DNA of 64,000 nucleotides from Hetaerina americana (GCA_022747635.1 JAKTNV010000001.1:30359990-30423989), one strand, 5' to 3'; shown: positions 1 to 15,500, numbered from the stretch's first letter. The notes: generated by a model not told the origin, from the sequence alone. Numbers and translations are program-made.

Positions 1-1017
1 AGTGCAAAGATAATTAGTTAATTTTTTCCAAGAAAAGTATAGCCCGGTAAGTCTCTCAACATAACTCCTCTTTCCTCTTCCCTCCCGATTTCATTCTCGA
101 CGACGAAACTAGACATGGAAGATGAATGCCTTCCCTTCTCCTAGCATATCCGAAGCCTTAGCTTTAGTTGGTATTTCATTTGCCTCAGGATTGATATCTG
201 GAGGCAATTTGATTAGTGAATATGAGCCATGTTTCGGCAAAAAGTTCGGGGGCAGCATGTTGTCACCTGCCGGGGAAGAGGGCGAGGGAGTAAGTCCTCA
301 CGGTGAAGCACCGCTTAATACCTGGTGGCCTGGTGCGTAGGAAAAGAGCGTGCCATGCATTAGCTTGGCCTGCGTTAGAGTTGGAAGGGATATGGAGCTC
401 CAAGCCTCGCCTTCAAATCATCACTACTTTCTCTTCTCCATAATGGGCTCCTCTGTCCTCCCAAGGAGGGAGACCTCACCTCTTCCCTTTTTCTTCAACA
501 CCCACTTTCGTTTTTCTTCCCAGCATCGCCCCAAAAATCATGATTACACTTGATTATGCTCCATGTGAATGGTCTCTATTTCATTAAAATATGCGGGAAG
601 AGTAGAAAAAAATTAGAGAGATACTACTTAGACATTTATTCATTTAGAAACATGGATTTAGGGAACTTCATGGTCCCAAAGGCTCCTTTTAGGGAACTTC
701 ATGTTCCATGTGGATCCTTCTTAAGGGAAATAACATGGATATACTGGAAAGGGAGAGTAATTTGGTACAAGATTTCACGTTTCTTATATCTTGTTGGCAG
801 TGGTTATGATAGCCTTGAATAAAGTAGAGCAAAATTCCATGTATAAGTATTCCATTGCAGGAATAATGTATTTTTTCGTTAATATAATGCTTATATATTT
901 GGCCGTTCCTGTGACTCTCTTTTTGGGGATAAGATAAATAAATAAGTCTATAAGTTCAAGTGTGAAGCAATTGACGGGCGCTCATTAAAGCAATGAAATT
1001 TTATTTCTTTTTTTCAG
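1..1017. other. upstream intron sequence, no exon recognised
   Basis: No acceptor/donor pair with anoctamin-like coding potential was found. Bases 240-480 are richer in G and C, and the open frames there resemble no known protein. A short imperfect direct repeat containing TTTAGGGAACTTCATG occurs near 657 and 689. The GTAAGT at 48-53 follows stops in all three frames. Confidence 0.5.
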
Positions 1018-1098
1018 TTGGGCATCTATTACCTCCTAGAGAATAAGACATATTCAAGTGCCTTCCATCTGCATCATAATTTTTCAAAGGAAGATAAG
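1018..1098 (+). CDS. anoctamin exon a (residues 1-27 of visible product)
   Basis: This 81-base exon is in phase 0 at both ends. It lies between a polypyrimidine tract with AG (1016-1017) and a GT donor (1099-1100). It encodes LGIYYLLENKTYSSAFHLHH and seven more residues. This matches the anoctamin segment just before the membrane domain, where other members read GI-x-LL-x-G-x-Y-x-AA/SAF-P-LH. The usual proline before LH is absent here. The preceding exon is not visible in bases 1-1017. Confidence 0.85.
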
Positions 1099-4000
1099 GT
1101 AATTTTTTGGCATTGAAGTAATGACTTGCTTTCACCTTATATAAGCATTGAATTCATGTGTAGTAATTACCTATAAAGTATCCTTATTTGTTGATGATCA
1201 GTTATACATATGAAACCTTAAGTATCAGAATGCATTTGAAGCTTAACTAACTCTAGAATGTTCATGTAACATTTCATATTTATTCATGGATGTTCCAATC
1301 TCTTATTTCGTGACTTCTGATTACACTGCTCTAGCATGGTCAACTTGCTTGGTCACTTATAAGGAATGACACATATCATAAATCACTCATACAATACATG
1401 TTATTGACCACATAGCAGTCTGAAGAAGTGGTCTTTAGGGTGGAATCAACAAATTTTTCCATGTCTTCTCATGAAAGGATGGAAAGAATTGGGGACTCTA
1501 TTTTGTCAGTCGACAATTAATATTTAAGCCACAGGGATATTTAATAAATATTAGATGTGAGAAAGTTCATTGACTGGCAAAATTTTTCTAATTATTACAT
1601 TAGGCTCAAGCAATAAAGGGAATTATAGATTAATTTTTGGATACTTTAGATATATATTTTTGCCTTCTCTTATCTCAACATTCCAAATTTACCTTCGAAA
1701 ATGCTAATTGCATATATTTTTCCATTTTTGGATTGAAGATATCTTCTCCTTCAAATTGCTGCCATATTATCTGAAAGAGGTCTCTGCAGCCATTTTTGCT
1801 TCAATAATAAAAGTTGCTTGGGAGGCACCTGAAGCAGAAGAACATCTAATAGTACATAAATCACGTGAACATTTTTGGATTTATATGCTGCTGGTTGCAT
1901 ACTATGCTGGTCGTATCTACATCCGACAGTCATAATCATGTTTTGATGTTGGTAAATGTAGACATATACAGAGACATCCTTGATGTGGAGTAGGCCTGTG
2001 ACCATGACTACAATACTTTTTTAAAAAGGGAACATTGTTAACAAGACAGAAATAGATCACAGCAAAAATTAGCCCTGACCAAAGGCCAACAGAATGACTT
2101 ACCTAATGGAGCCAAGATTCAAAAATGTTCCTTCCTAAGCAGCGTTTACAACCTGCTTAGGAAGACTGACTGGTCAAAAAAAAGCAATTAATGGAATAAA
2201 GCATAGAGACATTAATCAAATTACCTCTCAATAGAATGCCCCCTTGTAAGAAAACCATGTCTTTAACTTTGAATATGTTCCTGTTAGTACACATTCCTCC
2301 ACCCTCTTTTAAATTTGAAAATAAAGATATTGAAGTTAAAGATTGGCCTGAGTTTTCTGAAAATCTTGGCCAGTAGAGCATTCAGACATGAATATTTCTC
2401 GTGATTGCATCCAATCAAACAATCAGGTAAATGAGACCTCTTTTAACATGTGGAGGAAAGTATTTACCTTTTCCTAGATGACTGCATGACTTGCATGTAT
2501 GGAATTTCAAGTATTTCAATCAGCACATAACTCTATGAGTATCTGTAAACATAATTATTTTAATATTTTGTCTCTGGCATTGCCTCCCTATGGTAGTGTA
2601 AATAATAATTACCATGAACTACTTTAGCTAGGAACTAATCTACTGAAGGACTGGGCAAGACTAAGAAAATGGCGTGAAAAACAGCCACTCAATGATATCC
2701 GAGACTACTTTGGAGAAGAAGTTGCTCTATACTTTGCCTGGCTAGGAACATACACTGAATCACTAGTACTTCCAGCTTTTGTAGGGATTTGTTGTTTTCT
2801 TTATGGACTTCTGCAACTGAATGCATCTGAGAAAAAACCAATGTAAGAACTAGGGTAATTTTCTGTCATTAAACAGCACTTTAAAAAAAGCATAGAAAAT
2901 ATAAATACCAATTATTTTTTATTTGAAGGGAGGAAGTGTGCTATGGAGAAATAGGATTGGAAATGATGTGTGCTCACTGTTCAGATGCTTCATGTTCTGA
3001 AGAAGAGCTGAGGTCAACATGTGGAACAAGAATCCTGCTTCTGATATTTGATAATCTAGCCACTGTATTCATGGCCATATTTACATCATTCTGGGGTGAG
3101 GAGCTAGCTTATGTTATTCTCCTTCTGTGTCACATAACAAGAACTAAAAGTGTGTTACTAATATTACTAATTTGAACTGAGGACCTACTTTTTTTACACA
3201 TTAATGAATCATAATCAATATGTGTTAATATTTTTGGGAATGTGACAAGTTTTTCTCAGATTAAGGTTCACATATCTTGGGAAAGATTTGCTTTGAAGTA
3301 TATTATGTACACTCATTTTGTTTGCCAGTGAAGAGTTTTTTGTAAATGCAATTAAAAGTTAACAACTTATGATTTCTGTTAAGCAAACTAGGCTATCTCA
3401 TTTTGCTCCTTGAACTCAGGGTCAACACATGCTTACTGTCCCTTCAAGTCCACTAAAGAATGTCAAGTTCTACGGTCCAGGTATAGTCCTATAGAGTTTC
3501 TAAAGCTTGACCACACTGCAGGAAATTAAGCTGCAAATATGCACTATTTTCAACTCACTCTGTCCTAAAAACATTTATTTAGTAAGTTTCATTTTTGAGA
3601 GAGGGGAGAGGGATATCAGTGATTTTATCAGTGAATACCAGTTTCCAATGCTCAGATGAATGTTATGAAATGCGTGAATTACATTTAAAAAAATTGTATT
3701 CCAGCTGCTGGTTTTTTAATGCATTGGAAAAGAACCCAGGCCCGCCTCAGTTTACAGTGGGGAGGGGAGGCAATGCTGTCAGCGGGTGGAACTGACCGGG
3801 ACACGTGGGAAATCAGGCCTGAATACAAGTACCCAGAGAAAAAAAGTTGCCAGGGAAAGAAAAAATATTCTGTTCCCCGTTGGGAGAAATTCTTGACAAT
3901 TATTGCATCAATGTCAGTTGTTTTATTCATGGTAAGCAATTTTAATGCCAGTTGGTTGTCTAAAATTATCTGATGATTTTATTCCCAAACTGTTATTCAA

Positions 4001-7000
4001 AAACAGATACCTAATGAATTAAGATTCAACAGATTTTAATTGAAGGGACCTATTTTAATTTATTTTCCAAATATTTCTTGTTCACATTAGAATGGAAATA
4101 AGCCCTATTTAGTCCTTTTGAAAGTTTAACTGACTGAAATATTTTTTAATCTGTTGAAAATCAATTTACCTCTCTTAAACATATAACACAGCTAGATAGG
4201 CGGAAGATTTTGTAAAGCTCATATTGGTGCCTGAAATTGTGAAAGCTAGTTAAGTACTCCTTTTTCCCTTCCTCAAATATTTCTGGGTGGACAAAGGATG
4301 AGGGTGTAGCTTATTAATAGGAATTAGTGCATTCATTCAGGAGAAAATCTAGAAACTGAAGTTTCAAATGTCAATTAATGAGCAGCATCTAAAGAGGCTA
4401 ACTTGGTAAAATAGTGAAAAGACTGGGCCATTAGCTGTTATCAAATGAAGACGTTTTGTTGGTTTTCATAATATTTGGAAAAAATCTTAACTTTTTGCAG
4501 CATTCAAAAATCATAAGATTGAATATAAACCTCTGAATTTCAGCCACTTCTTGTAATATCATAACATGTAGCCCCAGCCATTGGCCATATTCACTAAATA
4601 ACCTCACAGCTTTAGGGCATTTCACTTTGTGGTCCAAGAATAGTCTTATCAGCCACTTGATGAGAAACAGTATTCACACTGAACATCTGAACCTTTAATC
4701 TACAACCCTAGTTTACTCATAGTATTTTTTCCAATATTATTTCTCATAATACCAATAGTGTATGATGTTGCAACTTAAGGATATCTAGTTTAGATCCATT
4801 CCTATCGTACTATTTATTTTTTGAACTTGAAACCGCCTCTTAATACATTTTCATAATTAATAAAATTGTTTTTGGATTTGCATAATAAGTGTTAGACTGT
4901 TTTTTCTGAAAATTAATAAAGATTTAGTTATTAGAATGAGAGAATATTTTAATGCATGTGGTTTGGGCAGAAATGATGATAAGTCAATCCTGGCTTTGAA
5001 TGGTAACCAGTGTGTTAAATCTGTAGCCAATATTAACAATGAGTGCATAATGCAATTTACAATTACATGCAGGCAAGAGGTAAAATTTGTGATTCAGAAT
5101 CTGATTCTAGACGGGCATTCCTTTAGTAGTGATACCGGAAACTCTTTACAAAATAGATATAGAACTGGGATGCATAGTTGGTTTATCATTAGATTTGAAA
5201 TATGACAATGAAAAACATTAGGATGTCAACTAGAAAACATGAGTGAAAATAATGTTATTTTGGTTTCTAAAAATAGGGCAACTCTGAAGATACAGCCAAT
5301 CATTTGGGTCTTTATTCTGTAGAGACCCATCAAAGTAGTGGTGTGAACCATTCTTTTTTTTGTCAAAGAAATGTGAAATATTTCAGTTTGTCAATTGTAC
5401 TTGGTTTTAATGTAGTTGCCTGTGATATTTTATACAAATACTGATTCAGTTGAGTTTATTATCATTGTAAAATCTCTATTTTTCTGACATATTTAGGCTC
5501 TGTGTACTTTTTAACTATGTTAGCACCAATTTGGAAGCTATTACTGTTTGCCTGATATCTATAGGAGATGACAGGTAGCTGGGGATATACTAAGTTGGTA
5601 AGTTGTAACCTAATTGTAGGTAGCCACCATCACCAATTTGAACTATATTGGGAGATGTCATCAATTGCTACCACATCAGCTCTAATAAAGTACCTAACTG
5701 TAAGAGTGTAAACATAAATACTGCGCTGGATATCTCCAGCTATAATCTCTACTCTCCTGAAGTCTCTCCTGTGATTTCTTATCAATAGTAAACCAATCCC
5801 AGAATCCTCTTTCATGAACAATCTTTAATAATGGTGAGCAAAATAAGAAGGTGACATGACCTTTCATCGAAATGATCACACTTAGAATATCAGTTTGGAT
5901 TATGTTGCTCTAATTTGTTGTATAAAATTGAGAATTAATTTTCATAATAGTATTATGCAAATCCTTATCAATAACGTTTGCAAAATTTTCTCAGCCCCAC
6001 CCAATGAAAATAATTCTTTTGCAGTTCTAGGACTGCAATGTCAGCCATTGCGGAAACAATATCAATAGACCTATGCATGACATATAATGACAAATTTAAA
6101 GTTATGTAGATATTAATTGTTTACATTTTAATTCCATCTTGTGTGCAACAATTTTTACATTTAATTTTGATTTTCTTATTATTTCAGTTGGCTATTGTAG
6201 TCAGTGCTCTGGTAGGACTGATTGTGTACTCGATATCATTGCGCTCATCTCTGTATTTCCATGAAAATAATTATGTTAAAAATAATTCAAAAACACTGAC
6301 ATCATTTACTGCTGCAATCATCAATTTGGTCATCATCATTATTCTCAAGTGGGTATGTACCTATTTATCCAGTTCCATCAAAATATAGTGTGAAAAAGCA
6401 CTTTTCCTTAATTACATTGGATTGATTATTTAATTTTTTTAACTGCAAGGGGCTAAATCTTGTGACTAGGTAAATTTATATGCCATCTGTTTTTTAATCA
6501 GTTCATACTATTAACTAGTCCATGTGTGAATATGTGGTATCAATAATGTAGCTACATTTATCTGGATAAGGAGGAAAGTATGATAAGCACAAACATTTGT
6601 ATGACCAAATAATGAAATAGTCAATTCATTAACCTAAACCTCTGTTTTGGTGTTGATAGTTAGTGAGCTGGTTTGCTATCTGTTTAATTTAGCAAGCACA
6701 TTTTATTAACTTTTTACTTTTATTGTCACATATTGCACTGATGTAAAGGAATGCCCCTTTAATGCATATAAATATATGAAAATAAAATATAAAAAAATAA
6801 ACATTTAAATTAATGATCATATAACGTGACAATCATATTGATTAGCTTTAGTAAGCTGTTTGACTGGCTACCAAAATAGGCCTGGGGTATTATTCTGGGA
6901 CAACCCATATATCAACTTATATGTGCGGGGACATGCCAGTCATTTCGGCCCTTTGAGCAATTAGCCTCTGGGAAACTCCCGCTAGTCCAGTCTGCCCATT

Positions 7001-10000
7001 GCCATCAATAATTTTTAGACACTATATATCAACCATAGTATATTCTTTTATTTCTCCGTACAGATCTATGCCCATGTTGCCATTTGGTTGACTAATTTGG
7101 AAAATCCAATGACCCAGGCAGATTATGACAAAAGCTATATCATGAAGGTTTATGTATTTGAATTTTTTAATTGCTATTCATCTCTATTCTACATAGCATT
7201 TGTAAAGGTAAGTCGCTAATCTATCATTCATATTTATTTGCTTACTATTATGTTTTTACTCAATCAGTTCATAATTACTTCTTTGGTCTCCAGTTGAGAT
7301 TACCAACTATCTGTTCATGCATGGCATCTAAATGAGCAATTGCTTCTAATGCATGATTTATACCATTGCATTTATTAAAGCACTTGGTCTTTACTAAAAG
7401 TTTGTTTTATTGCATTGCATGGCTCGATTATCAAGCCCAGTGACAAGGTGGGACATTAAGATCATAGTATGTATGATGTCTGAACTCAGGTCAAATTATC
7501 CTCTTTCAACCAAAGAAATCCTAACATTATATAGCCTTGTTTAAATCACATAGGAACCTATCTTTTGCTAGCAAATGGGAAATAATATTCATTAAATATC
7601 TCCATATTTCAAGTAAAACACAGCTGAAATAAAGTATTAGAGAAAATTACAAGAAATGCCTACTGATTTACATCTATTTTTACTTGCTGCAAGACAATAA
7701 TCTTTGTCCTTTTTGATGCAACCCGAGGATCCGGGTTTGAATCCTGATGACGGCAGATATTTTTCAGTGGTATTCCGATCCTTATTTGAGGTGGTTTGTG
7801 GAGGGAACTTTTAGTGAGTATACCGCCTGTCGGATGGGACGTTAAGCTGCGGACCCCTTGGTGACTTTTGTTAAGAGTAGACTAAATCTGATGCCAGGTT
7901 TCTCTCCACCCTTCATCCTTTCCTGTCCATCCCTAATAGTGCAAATTACCTCAGCTATTGGTTGCCTCCCCTAAAAATTACAAGCCCTTTTTAAAGAAAA
8001 TATCGTCAATGCCCTCCTATAATGTTGGTGTGGCTTAGGTTTCTTTGCCAATGAATTTTTTCTGCACACTCAATGATAACAAGGTAGATGAAAGCAATTT
8101 TTTGGCCTTAGATATTGCTGGCATGAAAAATTCTTATTCTCTTTAGATGAGAATGAATTCTCTGAATGAGGATCTGAGATGGGAAAAATCAGAAGTAGGC
8201 ACCTAATTGTGCAAGTTTCTGCATCTTAAAAACACTACTTTTCTGCATTCAGAGTAAACAAAAAGTTCACATCTTAAATATATCTTACTTTAAGCATGAT
8301 AGTACCCATTCATACCTTGAATTATTGAAACTGCATTAGATCTAAAAGGCACAAGAATGCAATTTTGAAGTGTTTGAAGTGGCAACAGCCAAGTTATCAC
8401 ACCATGCAATACTATGCTCCAAGTCAAAGTGTTTGCTAAACTTTTCCAAACATCCTTTATCAAAATCTTTATCATCAACTCCCTCCTGCTTATAAAAGCT
8501 TCTTTACTAATGTTAGTCTGAAACACGTCCAAGGTAGGTAAACTGTGCTAAATGTGCCTATGTCCTTTAATTTTAATGATTAGCTTAGCCCTCCACTTTC
8601 ACAAAAACCTTAACCTTAGTTTTTTACATCGATTCACATCCAATACCTGTCACACTGTTTTTCTTATGAACTCTACAATGATATTACTCCTTTGATTGAT
8701 TGGTTGATTAATGCTTGATTATCCAAAAGTTGATTTTATGAATTCCCAACACTCTTTCATTCTTTATCCAGCTATTCTCATGTCTCATTTCCTCCATATA
8801 AACATTGAAACGAAGAGGTTCTCATATTTATCTTTAAATGATCAATAAGAAACAAACAGCATGAGCAGTGAATATTCCAATGTTTAGAATTACACTGAAT
8901 TAATAATATGTGAATATTGATAACTTATCAATTTAGAAAAATAATGGAAATTTTTTTAGATAAAGCTATAAAAATGAAGAGAAATAATCAGTCTTCATTA
9001 TGGTAAATATTCCACTAAGTTGAATGGAAACGCACAGGTCTTTAAAATTGGATGATATTTCTTTCAGGGATACTTGTACACATACCCAGGTGACCCCAAA
9101 ATGTCCACTACATCTCTAGCTCAAGATACATGTGACTCAGGTGGCTGTATGGCTGAACTCCTCATTCAATTACTTGTAATTATGGGTGGAAAACAGCTTT
9201 TGAACCTTTTCATGGAAATAATTTTGCCGTGAGTTACATTGCTTTGAATAATTTTCCTCCTTTCATTTCCATTCATTATTGCAATTTATAATGCACAGTT
9301 TTTAAAATCATATCATAAATTCATTGAAAATATCATTCATGCCTGAAAAACTATTTGAACAAATCCTGTATATAATATTTAAAATTATTGCATACATTGT
9401 TTAAAGTGTGCTATTTTATCATACCTAAACTCCAAATACTAATTGTTGCTAATGCTGCTCATTCTAATTTGACATGCCCTACACTAAGTGAGGAATTTTT
9501 CTGTTGTAGTCCTTGGATAAATAGGTTAATATTATTATTAATTCATATCATTATGATTAAGAATCAATCAATACAGTACGTTCAGTATTTTTTGAACTGT
9601 GCATGGTTGCAAATATTGTCTTTTTACTTCAGTCGACTAGGAAAGTGGATGAACAGCCATCAGCTTGTGTGTAAAACTTCTGGAAACAAAATTGAATGCA
9701 TCCATGATAAAGAAGAATGGGAGAAGAATTATCATTTATTGCCTGAAAATTCCATCACCTTTTGTCAAGAAATCCTGGAAATAGGTAAAATAAATTTTTT
9801 ATTCTTGCAGAAGTTTTATACCAGAACATACTAGAACTTCATACTAGAACACATAGAAGTGTTCCATTATAAAATTAGATTATTATTGTGTGCGCATAAC
9901 ATATTGTGATTCTTTAATTAATCACTAATGAGAAAATTCATGGCTTATTTTTCCTACCCTGAGGGTCAGGCTTTGAATCCTAAAGTTGGCATGATTTTTC

Positions 10001-12426
10001 AGTGGTTTCTATTTCTCTTCTTGGTGTGCTACGTGGACAGCACTTCAAGTGGAGTATGCCATCTGTCAAATAGGCAGGTAAACTGTGTGCCCCTCGGCAC
10101 CTATCATTTTGAGGAGACAAATGCTGATGCCGGGTTTCTCTCCATTCCACCTTTATTTCTTGAATATCCTAAGCCTACGGCATTACCCAACAATCCTGAA
10201 TGGAGCAAATGACCTTAGCTCCCCGTGACCTACTTCTAAAAACTACTACTATTTCTTACTTTTTTCAAGAGTAGTGATTTTACGTTTGTTGAAACATATA
10301 TGCAGGATTTTATTATTATTTAATTTGATACACTATCTGAGGGGTTTTTTGATCATGTATTTTAAGTATGATAATTAATGCAATACTTAAATGCTCATGT
10401 AAACATATGGGGTAGAGATTTTTCCCTGTGATTAATTCAGTTTCCTTTTCCTTTACAGTTATCCAGTATGGTTTTGTGACTCTTTTTGTGGCTGCATTTC
10501 CATTGGCTCCTCTTTTTGCCCTCATCAATAACATTGCAGAAATCCGAGTGGATGCTAATAAAATGTTGACTCAATACAGACGGGCATTACCTCACCGAAT
10601 AAAAAAATTAGCCTCTTGGGACAGTATTCAGCAAGCGATTACATATTTGGCAGTTGCAGTGAATGTAATATTTTATTTTAATTTTTTTGATGGATGGTTG
10701 GTTATGCAGAAAGGACCTGTTAAATGTTTGTTTTTCCAGTGGGACCTCTAATTTCTAGCACTATCATTAGAGGGCATCTCCACATAAAGGGCAAGAAATA
10801 CTTTCTCTGAACTGAGCCGTTAAATATCTACATGAATGAATGTACTTCTCACTAATGACCCCTATACTGAGGAACAGACCACCTGGACTATCTTTTGTCT
10901 GGCTCCTAACCTTCAACCTATCTGGCATGGGTGACCCTACCAGAAGCAATTATCATTACTCCCACCAGCACAGCTCTAGGGGTCCAATCCATCTATTTCT
11001 TCTTTGCAGTAGAGTTCTCCATATGGTTCTATCCTCTTCTGCTCTTCTATATACTTCCTCGTTAATTACTTTGCCTGTCCATTTAATCTTCAGCATTCTC
11101 CTCCAGCACCATGTTTCAAAGGCTTCTATTCTTTGCTGGTCCACTTTTCCAATGTTATAAGTCTTGGAACCATAGAGTGTCATGCTCCACACAAAGGTTT
11201 TGATGAATTGCTTCCTTGTTCCAGCTTTAGGTTCTTTGAACATAGTAATTGCCTCTTCTTCATGAATGCATTCTTAGCTTGGCTATTCTTGGCTTGATGT
11301 CGGTCAAACTATTCCATCCCATGTTATGCTGCTGCCCAGGTGGATGAAGGATTCCACTTGCTCTAGTTTCACCCCTCGAATGGGGATATCTGCATTCAGC
11401 TTCTCTCTTCTGCACACAAGGATTTTAGTTTTCTTCTTGTTGATATTCATATTACATTTCCCCAGTACTTGATCCATAGCACTTAGAGTTGCTTGCAGGT
11501 CCTCTCGCATTCCCGCCAATAATGTGATGTCATCTGCAGACCAGTGCATGTTCATTTCTTCTCCATTTACCTTGACTCCTTTGATACTCAATTCTTGTGT
11601 TTCTTTTTGCCTCTTCTAGGTATACGTTGAATATTGCTGGCAAGAGGTTGCAGCCTTGTCTTACTCTTTTGTTTATTTTGACTGCTATTTTTCTTCTATT
11701 TTTTGTTTGCATTATTGTAACCTGATTCATGTAGAGGTTATGGATAATTCTTCTGTCATTGTAGTCCAATCTATGTGCTTTTAGTATCCTGAACATCTTG
11801 TTACATTCAACTTCGTCAAAGGCCTTCTCTAAGTCCACGAATGCCACATATAATGGCTTATTTACATGTCTCATTTTATCACCAGAACTCTCATGCTGAG
11901 AATTGCCTCTCTTGCTCCTTGATTTTTCATAAATCCGAATTGGTTTTTTGAGAGGTTTCCTTCCATCCTTCCTTCTGTTCTTGGGCTAATTATCTGAGTA
12001 AGGATTTTTGATGCTTGAGTCACCAGGCTCAATGATCTGTGTTATTCGCATTATCTGTTTTTGGTTTCAATAGTATTGCAGTCATTATACTTTTCTCAGA
12101 CCCTTCTGGTATCTTTCTGCTGTCATAGCTATCTTTGATTATTCTATAGAGAGCATCCTTTGCTTTGACCCCAAGTGCCTTGATTATTTCTCCGTTTATT
12201 TTGTCTACTCCCAGTGCCTTGTTGTCTCTCAGGTCTGCTGCAGCTCTCTTGAATTCACTTCTTAATACATATCACCGGACCCCGATTGTCTATACCTAAC
12301 ATGCTTTCACCTTTGATTAAGCCATATTCTGGTGGTTTGGGAGCTTGATAGAGTACTTCATCATCTATTAGCATTTTTCCATTAGTGGCTTGGATGTTTT
12401 GGGATTTTGTTTTTCTTTCCCTCTAC

Positions 12427-12465
<39 letters not shown>

Positions 12466-12514
12466 CATATATATGTGTGTGTATATATATATATATATAT
12501 ATGTACCATATATA

Positions 12515-12560
<46 letters not shown>

Positions 12561-15500
12561 AGCATTGGACTGACCGGAGGGCTCAGGGTCAATTCCCAGG
12601 CAAGCCTCTCTGGGCACCTTCAGCTCCACCCAAGCTATGTGAATTTTTGGGCACCAGATCTTCCTGGGAAACCATAACCAGCCCAGGGAAAGAACTGGCC
12701 CCCCTACCCTGATGTGTAAATTTAACAGGCCATCGGGTTTAGTACTGGATGAACTCATCATCACCTACCAAACCAACCTTCGGGTTGATTACTGTGCTAA
12801 TGGTTTTTCTTATATATAATGTATAAAATTTAGCACTAGTGCACACAGACAAAAACAAAAACACACCAAAAAGAGACTCACTAAGTTTCGTACTTTTGGT
12901 AGTTGCAGCCACCTTCATCTTCCTTGATGAAGGTGGCTGCGACCACCGAAAATTCGAAACTTAGTGAGTCTCTTTTTTGAGTGTTTCTGTGAATTTTTTT
13001 TGTCTGTGTGCACTAGTGCTAAATTTTATACATTATTCACCTCCATGAGACTTTCAAAATGTTCAAACGAGGGTATCTTAGTAAAACATGGGAATAACTT
13101 CACTTCCATTCCCAATATGGTCCCTCTCTCGCTTATCTGCCTATGTAATACAATTTTGAGCACTAAACTTAGTTAATTTTTCTACATAGTTAATATTAAA
13201 GGGATAGAAGGGATAATTTATTGATTAGAATATAAAATTAGAAAAAATTGCTTTCTAAAATCTTTACCCCTGTCATTATGAAATATCCTCTAATTTTATT
13301 TTTGATTTTTCCTAATTTTTCAGGGCTGCATTATTGCATTTACGTCAGAATTTATTCCACGTTTGGTTTATGCCAACACTGTGTCTGAAGACCAAAGTTT
13401 AGCTGGATACATTAACTTCTCACTTTCAGGTACATATCTATCTAATAATTTTTGGGACTCTTCACATTAGTAATTAGTTGTTATTGGTATACATATGCAA
13501 TTGTAGTGGAAGCCTGATATGGCATATAATGGTAATCTTAATAAAATGAATGATGCCCAAGGTACAGATAATTGCCCTATGATTTGAATATTAAATAAAT
13601 TAGTAATTTGACCCATATGCATATCACTCAAAGTGGTCAATCGACATTATGAGTGATTCAACACTTGGGTAGACATAGGAATTGGAAAATTGCATATTTA
13701 TTTTATGATCAAAAACACATTTTCAGCCATCTTGGGCTGCCCATTCATTATTTGTGGGTAGGCATGCTTTTTGTTGCTATATTTACTATCTATGAGACAA
13801 CATTTCAGTCATTTGATAGTTTTGCCGTTATTCAGAAATGGACTCAAATTAAAATTCTATGTGTCTCAGAATCTGCCTTTTTCAAATAATTTTTCCATTA
13901 GAGGTTAGCAGCTGGAATGGCATTTGATACCAGTTACACAACCAGCATATATAGGCCTCTAAATAAGGTGAATGAGATCACATCAAAGACAAGCAAAATA
14001 TTCTGTCATAACTTGTGTTAGAGAAAATTATGGTTTGCTTGCCAAAGTCTGACCCCAATCCAGAGAGGTTCTTTAAAAAAATATCATAAATATTGTTAAA
14101 AAAAGGAGATTAAAAAACTATTCTACAAACTTTTCCTACCTATTTACTCTCTGGATAATATTCCATTAAAAGGTGGGGGCATGGAGGATTATGGCAATGT
14201 CCAAAAAAACAAACATTCCACTGTACACCGTTGTATTTATTTTATATTTCCTCTTAAAAGAAATTGGTAGCAAGATGGGCATAAAAATTTCTTCCAAAGT
14301 TTGTGCCTGTAATCTTTGCCCATCATTGGTCAGCAAATTGTATTAAAGAAGAAACTTTCTAACCTAGGGATCTGAGACTTGAAATACTACGGACGTTTTA
14401 ATTTGCTGATATGAGTTTTTTTTAGCCCTACAGAAGTTTGCATATGAATAAAAGTTTTCATGCCCATTTTAATTGACTTCTCATTAGCAAATGTAGACCA
14501 TAGGTAATTTTTCCCAGGAAATATGGCTGCAAATATGCCATGACAACAAATTGTCTAGTAAGAAATTTAAAAATATTACAACATTTTACATGTAATTAAT
14601 GCATAGGAAAAACCTACATTTTAGTCTTTGCATTGAAAGATTACATTCCCAATTCATTTCAAGATGCGCTGTATTACTTCTATCCAGTGATGCACCATGG
14701 TCATGGTTTCAAACATGTATTCCATGGCCAGGTATGGCCAAGGTATAGCATGTTATGCTGCTATGAAAATACATGCAATTCAAGTTCTGAGCAGTGATAA
14801 AAATATATAATGAATCATTTTTGATAGTTTCCCAGTCAATATCCTTATACCAATGCTCCATAATACTCACTTCTATTATCCTAAATAATATTAATTGGTG
14901 GCAAATGGAACATCAGTTGTAATAATGGGATTGCATGTAGTGAGAGATTTTGTATGGACTGCAAAGTCCCATTATATTGAGATTCTACTTGATAATTGAT
15001 ATTCAATACTGGCATATTCTTTGGCATGCTTAGATTAGTGCCCAGTTCTGATGACAAGGACAGAGCTTATTCATTGAAAATCAGGTATGGATTTTTTATA
15101 TACAAGTTGTGCAATTAAATTATACAATTGACATGACACTTAAATATTTCAATCTCCCCTGTTTCAAATTCCTAGACCATTTTTAAGGATTAATGATTTA
15201 AAAGATTAAAGGCCTTATTAAGAGTAAAAGGATTGATGAAATGAGATATACATACCTTTAGAGTTTAAACAAAAAAGTCTGGGGATGGGATGGATGAACC
15301 TGAGAAGTACCAACAAAATGTTTTTGCACACATTTTGGATGCCAGGGAATATAAAAGACTTACCCTTAAATATCTGGCAAAACTCTTGTTATCCTTGATA
15401 TTTACTGAGTTTTGCAATTCTTCAACTTCTCTCAGAATTTCAGTCAATGTAAGGTGATCTTAGCAGTTTATAGCCAAAGTTAAAAAATTATTTTGATGCT

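Noticed and set aside
48..53. GTAAGT donor-like site near the window start
   Set aside because: All three frames before it contain stops within the visible 47 bases, and no anoctamin-like residues precede it.
9388..9834. 148-codon open frame starting with Met at 9,388
   Set aside because: Only 9,633-9,784 is coding (exon h). The Met and the upstream part are intron sequence left open by chance.
12368..12764. Open frames rich in Tyr-Ile and Thr-His across the microsatellite
   Set aside because: They translate TA/TG repeats and SINE-1, so they are not genes.
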